Source: Lachnospiraceae bacterium
GTDB taxonomy: Bacteria; Bacillota; Clostridia; Lachnospirales; Lachnospiraceae
Direction: 5' to 3'
Assembly: GCA_021205045.1 (NCBI GenBank)
Contig: JAJPYH010000253.1
Location: 1 to 9,171, forward strand
DNA length: 9,171 nt
Both the position numbers and the translations under genes were made by a program. The stretch's first letter is position 1. Each line of letters begins with the position of its first letter. This document shows positions 1 through 6,215 of this stretch, in pieces. The notes under the pieces were generated by a model that was not told the DNA's origin, made no database searches, and worked only from the letters and a program-made list of their open reading frames with translations.

Positions 1-42
1 GTATAGCACAAAAGCCATTATTTGGCCAGTTATTTATTTTAT

Positions 43-72
43 GTTATACTAGTAATCATCAAACTACCTCAA
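43..72 (-). promoter_or_regulatory. Possible promoter for the next gene to the left
   Basis: TTGAGG (minus strand, 72-67, 4 of 6) and TATAAC (48-43, 5 of 6) are spaced by 18 nt and point out of the left edge of the window. It is in the right place for a promoter serving whatever gene follows pfkA. The same AT-rich block also reads as a promoter on the plus strand (TTGGCC at 22-27, 17 nt, TATACT at 45-50 with a TGn extension), so the strand is uncertain. Confidence 0.3.
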
Positions 73-96
73 ATATCCGGCTTCCTCCCATTTGAG
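68..96. repeat. Inverted repeat after pfkA
   Basis: CTCAAAT (68-74) and ATTTGAG (90-96) form a perfect 7-bp stem around a 15-nt loop, about 43 nt past the pfkA stop codon. No T-run follows on the minus strand, so it is a poor intrinsic terminator; it could be a 3' mRNA stem or a protein-binding dyad. The left arm overlaps the -35 of the minus-strand promoter candidate next to it. Confidence 0.4.
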
Positions 97-138
97 CAGT
101 CAGAGCCCCTGCAAAACAGAGCGCGGAAAGCACATTTC

Positions 139-1113
139 TCACTTGCTCAAATCCAGACTCACGCAATACTCATAATCATCAATGTCCTTCTTCACCGCCA
201 GCGCTTCGTCAATATCAATATCCGCCAGCTGTCCATTGACAATGGAAATCACCTTATTATTCTTGCCCTCACAGATCACATCCGCCGCGAACGCTCCCAT
301 AATGGAGGCATAATATCGATCCTTACAGCTGGGGCTGCCGCCTCGCTGCATGTAGCCCAGGATCGTCGCCCTGGTCTCAATTCCCGTAGCCGCCTCAATC
401 CTTCTGGACATGGATGTGGAGTGGCCGATGCCCTCCGCGTTAATGATCAGATGATGCTTCTTGCCCTTCTTGCGGTTCTCCACGATCTGATCAATGATTT
501 TCTGCTCATTGTAGTCATACTTCTCCGGAATCAGGATATTCTCCGCGCCGCTGGCCACACCGCACCACAGCGCAATATAACCTGCGTGACGACCCATCAC
601 CTCAATGATGGAGCATCTCTCATGGGATGAGGATGTGTCGCGCACCTTGTCAATGGCCTCCATGGCAGTGTTGACAGCAGTGTCAAATCCAATGGTGTAC
701 TCTGTGCAGCCGATATCCAGATCAATGGTCCCTGGGACTCCCACCACATTAATGCCCTGCTTCGCCAGTATCTGCGCTCCCCTGTAGGAACCGTCGCCGC
801 CGATGACCACCACGCCGTCAATGCCGAACTTGCGGCAGATATTCGCGGCTTTCACCTGGCCCTCCTCTGTCATAAACTCCATGCAACGGGCTGTTCCCAG
901 GATGGTGCCGCCCCTCTGAATGATATCAGACACACTCCTGGAATCCATCTCCGTGATCTCCTCCCGCAGCAGGCCGTGATAGCCTCTGTGGATACCCATC
1001 ACCTTCACTCCGTTGGCGATTCCTTTTCTGACAACCGCACGGATCGCCGCGTTCATACCCGGCGCGTCACCGCCGCTGGTCAATACTCCTATCGTCTTTA
1101 TCTCTTTTGCCAT
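139..1113 (-). CDS. pfkA: ATP-dependent 6-phosphofructokinase
   Basis: Phosphorylates fructose 6-phosphate to fructose 1,6-bisphosphate with ATP, the committed step of glycolysis, in the cytoplasm. The 324 residues match the usual bacterial PfkA length (about 320). Seen: the N-terminal nucleotide loop TSGGDAPGMNAAIR (12-25), GGDGSY (105-110) with Gly rather than Asp at the position that marks PPi-dependent enzymes, PGTIDLDI (127-134) with the catalytic Asp131, SSSHER (161-166), EVMGR (171-175) and QRGGSPSCKDR (256-266). The Gly in GGDG and the Gly in PGTID both favour ATP over pyrophosphate as donor. One oddity is Leu132 where most family members have Asn (PGTIDND). The ATG at 1113 has AAAGAGG 8 nt upstream, and the reading frame is closed upstream by a TGA, so this start is firm. 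It follows dnaE by 160 nt, with a promoter candidate in the gap. Enzyme identity is very secure; the donor preference is inferred from motifs. Confidence 0.97.
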   Translation of the reverse strand: MAKEIKTIGVLTSGGDAPGMNAAIRAVVRKGIANGVKVMGIHRGYHGLLREEITEMDSRSVSDIIQRGGTILGTARCMEFMTEEGQVKAANICRKFGIDGVVVIGGDGSYRGAQILAKQGINVVGVPGTIDLDIGCTEYTIGFDTAVNTAMEAIDKVRDTSSSHERCSIIEVMGRHAGYIALWCGVASGAENILIPEKYDYNEQKIIDQIVENRKKGKKHHLIINAEGIGHSTSMSRRIEAATGIETRATILGYMQRGGSPSCKDRYYASIMGAFAADVICEGKNNKVISIVNGQLADIDIDEALAVKKDIDDYEYCVSLDLSK

Positions 1114-1144
1114 AGTCGCAACCTCTTTCTCTGCCGCTGTTCAT
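1067..1144 (-). CDS. Possible 25-codon upstream ORF overlapping the pfkA start
   Basis: A small reading frame starts at an ATG at 1144-1142 and ends at TGA 1069-1067. It would encode 25 residues beginning MNSGRERGCDYG and ending DQRR, a very charged, Arg- and Asp-rich peptide. Its Shine-Dalgarno is GGAGG at 1153-1157, 8 nt from the ATG, a better match than the AAAGAGG used by pfkA. The frame runs across the pfkA start codon and overlaps 47 nt of pfkA out of frame, so the inner part of the peptide is dictated by pfkA coding sequence. If translated, it would compete with or couple to pfkA initiation; the peptide itself need not have a function. I recognise no homologue. It could be coincidence in a purine-rich leader. 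Confidence 0.3.
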   Translation of the reverse strand: MNSGRERGCDYGKRDKDDRSIDQRR

Positions 1145-1239
1145 TCGTCCTTCCTCCGCATTCATTTTTGCGGGTTGAAGTCAGGAATCTGATACGCCAG
1201 TTAACTCTCCTGGGGAATATTTCCGGGTTCACTGCCATC
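1114..1239 (-). other. pfkA 5' leader, purine-rich with small stem-loops
   Basis: This is the untranslated stretch between the promoter candidate and pfkA. It holds several short potential hairpins (TCAG/CTGA around 1181-1192, CCGCA/TGCGG around 1156-1173) and two Shine-Dalgarno sequences, one for the small upstream ORF and one for pfkA. I see no match to a known riboswitch, T-box or RNA thermometer, and no terminator with a T-run. Its role, if any, is probably at the level of translation initiation. Confidence 0.3.
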
Positions 1240-1268
1240 ATTTTAATACTTTCAGACCCGATTGGCAA
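1240..1268 (-). promoter_or_regulatory. Candidate sigma-A promoter for pfkA
   Basis: On the minus strand, TTGCCA (1268-1263, 5 of 6 against TTGACA) and TAAAAT (1245-1240, 5 of 6 against TATAAT) are separated by exactly 17 nt. The -35 begins only 5 nt past the dnaE stop codon. Transcription would start near 1233 and give pfkA a leader of about 120 nt. No T-tracted terminator for dnaE is visible, so pfkA may be served both by read-through and by this promoter. The call is from consensus matching only. Confidence 0.55.
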
Positions 1269-1273
1269 CGCCT

Positions 1274-4200
1274 TTAAACAATCTTTACATTGGATTTTCC
1301 CATTTTTTCATACAATGCCCCCATAAGCTCCTCATCCGCCCTGACATTATCTTTCCCCGGCAGAACCTTTTTTAATTTTCCCTCCGCAATATAAATCACC
1401 ACCCTGTCCGGCCCCTCACTGCCTCTCAGGATATCCTCTACCTGCCGCCAGCTCTTCTGATATTGCTCCATAGTATCAAAGCGAAGCCAGAGATCCCCTC
1501 CAACCTGAGAAAAAGGCACAATTTTCTCACACATCAGTTTGCCGTTTTTATCCTCCTCCAAAGAGACACGCCCGGTCACAAAAATCTTTGCGTCCTGCTC
1601 CAGCAGCTTCCCGTATTTCTCATAAGCTTTGGGAAATACCACCACCTCCACAGTGCCGTACATGTCCTCCAGCTGCAGAAAAGCCATGGGCTGTTCCTTT
1701 CTGGTATATTTAATGGTTTTTTCATTGATCAGACCCCCAACGGTCTGGATGCTGCCATCCTCCAGAGCCGCTTTCTGCGTCTCCTCGTCCAGCATAAAAT
1801 CACTGGTGACGGCGGTAATGTTTCTTTTCCACAGCTTCTCATAGCTCTCCAGCGGATGTCCGCTGACATAAATACCCAGCACTTCTTTTTCCATGGCAAG
1901 AAGTTCTTCCTTGCTGTACTCCTCCAGATCGGGCAGCGAAATCTCAAAATCCTCCTTTTCCTCCGCCCCCAGCAGGTCCATCAGAGTCATCTGCCCGGCC
2001 ATGTGATTTTTCTTGCTCACGGCAAGCTGTTCCATGATGGGAACATAGATTTCCATAAACTGTCTGCGGTTTCCGGGCAGACTGTCCATAGCCCCGGCCT
2101 TGATCAAATGCTCCACCATGCGCCGGTTGCACTCTGAGCCGTCTGTTCTGGTCAGAAAATCCTGCAAAGAGGAAAACTCCCCGTGCTCCTGCCTTTCCCT
2201 GCTGATAAACTCTATGGCGGGGCGTCCCGCCCCCTTGATGGCCAAAAGGGCGTAGCGCACAGATTTCCCCTCTACCGAAAATCTTGCACCGCTGCGGTTG
2301 ATATCCGGCGGCAGGATGGCGATACCCATATTCCGGCAGACCATAATATATTCCGCCACCTTTCCCGGACTGTCAATGACGCTGGTCAGGAGAGCCGCCA
2401 TGAACTGCACCGGATAATAGTATTTCAACCAGGCTGTTCGATAAGTGATCACCGCGTAGGAGGCGGAATGCCCCTTATTGAAGGCATATTCCGCGAAGCT
2501 CATCATCTCGTCATAGATTTTGTTGCCCACTTCCTCCGATACGCCGTTGGCGATACACCCGGGCACGCCCTCTTCCTCATTTCCGTAAATAAAATTCTCC
2601 CGTTCCTTTTTCATTACGGACTGCTTCTTTTTGCTCATGGCACGGCGCACCAGGTCGCTTCGACCCATGGAATAGCCTCCCAGGTCCCGGACGATCTGCA
2701 TCACCTGCTCCTGATAAACGATACAGCCATAGGTGGGCGACAGGATCGGCTCCAGCTGCGGGCACAGATACTCCACCTTTTCCCCGCTGTTCTTGCTCTT
2801 CACGTACTGGGGAATAAACTGCATGGGACCCGGACGATAGAGGGCAATCCCTGCAATAATATCCTCCAGATTTTCAGGCTTCAGCTCCTTCATAAAGCTC
2901 TTCATGCCCGCGCTCTCCAGCTGAAAGACCCCCTCCGTCTTTCCGGAGCTGATATAGTCAAACACTGCCTTGTCATTATCATCAATTCGGGAAATATCGA
3001 TTCGCTGTCCCGTAGTCTCCTCAATGCTGTCCACCGCCGACTGAATCACCGTCAGTGTGCGCAGCCCCAGAAAATCCATCTTCAATAGCCCCAGCTCCTC
3101 CAGGGTGGTCATGGTAAACTGGGTATTGATGGCCCCGTCCTTTCCGCGGGAAAGGGGCACATAGTCGTCCGCCGCGCTGGGGCAGATGACCACACCCGCG
3201 GCATGAGTGGAGCAGTTCCTGGGCAGACCCTCCAGGCGCTTACACATATCAATCAGGGTACGCACCTGCTCCTCATTCTCATAGCGGCTCCTGAGCTCCG
3301 GATTCATCTGCAGAGCCCGATCCAGCGTGATATTCAGTTCATTGGGAATGAGCCTCGCCAGCGCGTCCCCGTACGCATAAGGCAGATCCATAACCCTCGC
3401 CACATCCCGGATCACACCCTTGGCCGCCATGGTGCCAAAGGTGACAATCTGCACCACCTTCTCACTGCCGTATTTCTCCGAGACATAATCAATCACTTCC
3501 TGCCGTCTCTCAAAGCAGAAGTCCACATCAATATCCGGCATGGACACCCTCTCCGGATTCAAAAACCGCTCAAACAGCAGCTGATACCGAATGGGGTCAA
3601 TGTCCGTGATATGCAGACAGTAGGACACGATAGAGCCCGCGGCGCTGCCCCGGCCCGGACCCACCGGGATATTATGCTCCCTGGCGTAGTTGATAAAATC
3701 CCACACAATCAGGAAATAATCCACATATCCCATGCGTTTGATGACTCCCAGTTCATATTCCAGCCGTTCCCGCAGGGTCATACCGGTCTGATCCGCCGGC
3801 GCAGTTTCATCCTCATAGCGCTCTTCCAGTCCCTGATTGCACAACGCATTTAAATAAGTCCAGGAATCATATCCCTCAGGCACCTCAAAATGCGGCAGCT
3901 TTGTATGTCCGAACTCGATCTCCACGTTGCAGCGCTCTGCCACCTTCTGTGTGTTGTCCAGCGCCTCCTGGGCGTAGGGAAACAGCGCGCGCATCTCTTC
4001 CTCACTCTTGACATAATACTGACCGCCCTCGTAGCGCATGCGGTCCTCGTCCTTCAGCTTCTTATTGGTCTGAAGACACAGCAGAATATCGTGAGCCTCC
4101 ACGTCTTCTTTGTAGGTGTAATGCACATCGTTGGTGGCTACCAGGGGGATGTTCAGTTCCCGGCTCATGCGCACCAGCTGCACGTTCACCGTCTGCTGCT

Positions 4201-4744
4201 CCGGCAGGCCGTGATCCTGCAGCTCCAGGAAATAATTGCCCTCCCCAAAGCAGTCCTGATATTTCAGGGCGCTCTTTTTGGCCTCATCATACAGGCCCTT
4301 GGTGATATAGCGCTGCACCTCTCCGGCCAGACAGGCGGACAGGCAGATAAGTCCCTCGTGATAAGTGCGCAGTACCTCCATATCCACCCTCGGTTTATAG
4401 TAGAAACCCTCGGTGAAGCCCTTACTGACAATCTTCATCAGGTTGCTGTAACCCTGATTACTTTCCGCCAGCAAAATCAGATGATAATGCCTGTCCTCGC
4501 CGCCGGTCAGCTCCTTGTCGAACCGGGAGTTTGGAGCCACATAGACTTCACACCCCAGAATGGGACGGATTCCCTGGGCCTTGCATTCCCGGTAAAAGTC
4601 AATCACGCCGTACATAACGCCGTGATCCGTGATGGCGGCGCTGTCCATGCCAAGCTCTTTGACACGCTTCACATATTCTTTAATTTTATTGGAGCCGTCC
4701 AGCAGGCTGTATTCCGTGTGGACATGCAGGTGTGCGAATGCCAT
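1274..4744 (-). CDS. dnaE: DNA polymerase III subunit alpha (DnaE type)
   Basis: Replicative C-family DNA polymerase; clostridia usually carry it alongside PolC. The 1156-residue domain order is: PHP (about 1-215), palm/fingers (about 280-800), tandem helix-hairpin-helix (about 805-890), a clamp-binding-like linker (QMTLM, 918-922), an OB fold (about 998-1075) and a C-terminal extension (about 1085-1156). Catalytic acids are in MPDIDVDF (Asp404, Asp406) and KMDFLGLR (Asp557); GPGRGSAAGS is at 362-371. The PHP metal-ligand set appears complete: His7, His9, Asp16, His41, Glu66, His88, Cys138, Asp206, His208. The C-terminal extension suggests the DnaE1 rather than the shorter DnaE3 class, though I cannot prove that by eye. 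ATG at 4744 has GGGAGAGG close upstream. The gene sits just after the murA terminator and 160 nt before pfkA. No frameshift or internal stop is seen. Confidence 0.97.
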   Translation of the reverse strand: MAFAHLHVHTEYSLLDGSNKIKEYVKRVKELGMDSAAITDHGVMYGVIDFYRECKAQGIRPILGCEVYVAPNSRFDKELTGGEDRHYHLILLAESNQGYSNLMKIVSKGFTEGFYYKPRVDMEVLRTYHEGLICLSACLAGEVQRYITKGLYDEAKKSALKYQDCFGEGNYFLELQDHGLPEQQTVNVQLVRMSRELNIPLVATNDVHYTYKEDVEAHDILLCLQTNKKLKDEDRMRYEGGQYYVKSEEEMRALFPYAQEALDNTQKVAERCNVEIEFGHTKLPHFEVPEGYDSWTYLNALCNQGLEERYEDETAPADQTGMTLRERLEYELGVIKRMGYVDYFLIVWDFINYAREHNIPVGPGRGSAAGSIVSYCLHITDIDPIRYQLLFERFLNPERVSMPDIDVDFCFERRQEVIDYVSEKYGSEKVVQIVTFGTMAAKGVIRDVARVMDLPYAYGDALARLIPNELNITLDRALQMNPELRSRYENEEQVRTLIDMCKRLEGLPRNCSTHAAGVVICPSAADDYVPLSRGKDGAINTQFTMTTLEELGLLKMDFLGLRTLTVIQSAVDSIEETTGQRIDISRIDDNDKAVFDYISSGKTEGVFQLESAGMKSFMKELKPENLEDIIAGIALYRPGPMQFIPQYVKSKNSGEKVEYLCPQLEPILSPTYGCIVYQEQVMQIVRDLGGYSMGRSDLVRRAMSKKKQSVMKKERENFIYGNEEEGVPGCIANGVSEEVGNKIYDEMMSFAEYAFNKGHSASYAVITYRTAWLKYYYPVQFMAALLTSVIDSPGKVAEYIMVCRNMGIAILPPDINRSGARFSVEGKSVRYALLAIKGAGRPAIEFISRERQEHGEFSSLQDFLTRTDGSECNRRMVEHLIKAGAMDSLPGNRRQFMEIYVPIMEQLAVSKKNHMAGQMTLMDLLGAEEKEDFEISLPDLEEYSKEELLAMEKEVLGIYVSGHPLESYEKLWKRNITAVTSDFMLDEETQKAALEDGSIQTVGGLINEKTIKYTRKEQPMAFLQLEDMYGTVEVVVFPKAYEKYGKLLEQDAKIFVTGRVSLEEDKNGKLMCEKIVPFSQVGGDLWLRFDTMEQYQKSWRQVEDILRGSEGPDRVVIYIAEGKLKKVLPGKDNVRADEELMGALYEKMGKSNVKIV

Positions 4745-4775
4745 GGTTCCTCTCCCTGATATTTATATAAGGATG
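4745..4775 (-). promoter_or_regulatory. dnaE ribosome binding site and possible -10 box
   Basis: Only about 31 nt separate the murA terminator T-run from the dnaE ATG. This piece carries an AT-rich TATATAAAT stretch (minus strand, 4769-4761), whose TATAAA is 5 of 6 against the -10 consensus, and the purine-rich GGGAGAGG Shine-Dalgarno. A matching -35 would have to fall inside the terminator hairpin, and I find none there (GGATGG or GGGGAT at the right spacings). A promoter here would leave a leader of only about 10 nt. Whether dnaE has its own start or lives on read-through is open. Confidence 0.3.
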
Positions 4776-4808
4776 CAAAAACAGCCATCCCCAAAAGGAA
4801 CAGCTGTC
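4776..4808 (-). terminator. Intrinsic terminator after murA
   Basis: On the minus strand, ACAGCTGTTCC (4807-4797) pairs with GGGATGGCTGT (4791-4781) around the 5-nt loop TTTTG, an 11-bp stem with three G-T wobbles. It is followed directly by a run of T (the stem's last T plus TTTT at 4780-4777). It begins about 40 nt past the murA stop codon, the expected place for a murA terminator. Its closeness to the dnaE start means it also controls how much upstream transcription enters dnaE. Confidence 0.82.
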
Positions 4809-4847
4809 TCTCTCTTTACTGTGTTCACTGTCAGGTATTTTCAAGTG

Positions 4848-6143
4848 TTATACTACCTTCAGTCTCGCTTTCTTTAATTCTTCGGCGTTTGTCACTCTTC
4901 TGATGTGTCCGCCCAGACTCATCAGCTTCTCCAGGAAATCTTCATATCCGCGCTCAATATAATGAATATGATCCACTGTGGAAAAGCCTTCCGCCGCAAG
5001 AGCCGCCAGCACCAGAGCCGCACCGGCTCTTAAGTCAGTGGCGCTAATACACGCTCCCTCGTATTTCTCCACACCTTCAAGAATCGCCACATTTCCCTCG
5101 ATAGTCACATTGGCTCCCATCTTGGTCAGCTCATCCAGATAACGGAAACGATTCTCAAAAATGCTCTCTCTCACGATACTGGTGGCGCCCGCCGACAGTC
5201 CCAGCGTCACGGAAATCTGAGGCTGCATGTCTGTGGGGAAACCGGGATAGGGCATGGTCTTGACCTGTGTTCCCTTCAGGCGCTTGGAACAGAATACACG
5301 CACTGCGTCATCCGATTCCTGCACCTCGCAGCCGATCTCCTTTAACTTGGCGCTGATACACTCCAGATGCTTGGGGATAATATTCTTGACCGTCACATCC
5401 CCCTTGGTGATCGCGGCCGCCATCATAAAGGTGCCTGCCTCAATCTGATCCGGAATCACAGTGTACTCCGAGCCATGCAAACTCTTGACCCCCCGGATAC
5501 GGATCACATCGGTTCCGGCGCCCTTGATATTGGCGCCCATACTGTTCAGAAAATTGGCTACATCCACCACATGGGGTTCCTTCGCCACATTCTCAATCAC
5601 TGTCTGTCCCTCAGCCAGCACAGCCGCCAGCATCAGATTGATGGTGGCTCCCACGCTGACCACGTCCAGGAAAATATGAGCGCTGGTCAGGTCAATGGCC
5701 TCAGTGACAATCACGCCATGCTCCAGTCTGACCTTGGCTCCCAAAGCCTTAAATCCCTTAATGTGCTGATCAATGGCCCGGGTGCCGATCTCGCAGCCTC
5801 CGGGAAGGCCAACGCTTGCGGACTTATATTTGCCAAGCAGCGCTCCCAGGAAATAGTAAGAAGCGCGCATCTTGCGAATTCCATCCCCCTCAATCGCTGT
5901 CGTAAAAATATGCGATGCATTGATCTTCACCTGATGTCTGCCCAGGCGCTCCACCACAACACCGATATTCCTCATGGCATCCAGCAGGACATTGATATCT
6001 CTGATATCCGGCAGATTATCTATAAAAACGGTATCATCTGTCATAAGGGCCGCGGCAAGAATTGGCAGGGCTGCGTTTTTGGCGCCGCCGATCTCGACTT
6101 CACCCACCAATGGATTACCGCCCCAAATCGCGTATTGTTCCAT
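4848..6143 (-). CDS. murA: UDP-N-acetylglucosamine 1-carboxyvinyltransferase
   Basis: Transfers enolpyruvate from phosphoenolpyruvate to UDP-GlcNAc, the first committed step of peptidoglycan synthesis, in the cytoplasm; it is the target of fosfomycin. The 431 residues cover the full two-domain EPSP-synthase-like fold. Seen: AKNAALP (21-27) with Lys22 and Asn23, PGGCEIGTR (114-122) with the catalytic Cys117, YPGFPTDMQPQ (299-309) with Asp305, and ERGYED (397-402) with Arg398. Cys rather than Asp at the active site predicts that fosfomycin can bind. The residue after Arg122 is Ala where most MurA proteins have Pro (RPID). ATG at 6143 has TAGGAG about 7 nt upstream. An intrinsic terminator follows, and a promoter-like gap precedes it. 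Firmicutes often have two MurA paralogues; which one this is cannot be settled from the window. Confidence 0.97.
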   Translation of the reverse strand: MEQYAIWGGNPLVGEVEIGGAKNAALPILAAALMTDDTVFIDNLPDIRDINVLLDAMRNIGVVVERLGRHQVKINASHIFTTAIEGDGIRKMRASYYFLGALLGKYKSASVGLPGGCEIGTRAIDQHIKGFKALGAKVRLEHGVIVTEAIDLTSAHIFLDVVSVGATINLMLAAVLAEGQTVIENVAKEPHVVDVANFLNSMGANIKGAGTDVIRIRGVKSLHGSEYTVIPDQIEAGTFMMAAAITKGDVTVKNIIPKHLECISAKLKEIGCEVQESDDAVRVFCSKRLKGTQVKTMPYPGFPTDMQPQISVTLGLSAGATSIVRESIFENRFRYLDELTKMGANVTIEGNVAILEGVEKYEGACISATDLRAGAALVLAALAAEGFSTVDHIHYIERGYEDFLEKLMSLGGHIRRVTNAEELKKARLKVV

Positions 6144-6215
6144 ATGATACTCCTATCTGAATTCAAATCATTATAGTTTATATTACACCATTTTCCTGAA
6201 AATGTAAACGAAAAG
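6144..6215 (-). promoter_or_regulatory. murA upstream region with promoter-like boxes and a dyad
   Basis: On the minus strand, TTTACA (5 of 6 to TTGACA) is followed after 17 nt by TAATAT (4 of 6). A perfect TATAAT lies slightly further down but without a good -35. Between the first two boxes is the inverted repeat CATTTTC-AG-GAAAATG (about 6190-6205), with outer arms TTACA and TGTAA extending it imperfectly. The repeat has no following T-run, so it looks more like an operator or a leader hairpin than a terminator. Either box set could start murA separately from the peptidase gene upstream. Based on consensus matching only. Confidence 0.45.

Noticed and set aside
10..27. GCCA-AATAA-TGGC hairpin followed by TTTT on the minus strand, as a pfkA terminator
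   Set aside because: The stem has only 4 bp plus one wobble and the T-run is only four bases before GTG, too weak to call; it is also over 110 nt past the stop codon.
1114..1239. A riboswitch or T-box in the pfkA leader
   Set aside because: No conserved T-box sequence, terminator/antiterminator pair or known aptamer core was found; only short, common hairpins.
2183..3088. 301-codon plus-strand open frame antisense to dnaE, and a similar 289-codon frame at 3890-4759
   Set aside because: They lie wholly opposite a well-identified dnaE, have compositions rich in His, Leu, Ile and Gln typical of antisense shadows, and show no recognisable domain.
5367..6176. 269-codon plus-strand frame antisense to murA
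   Set aside because: It is a shadow of murA, with no domain signature and the same His/Ile/Gln-rich pattern as other antisense frames here.
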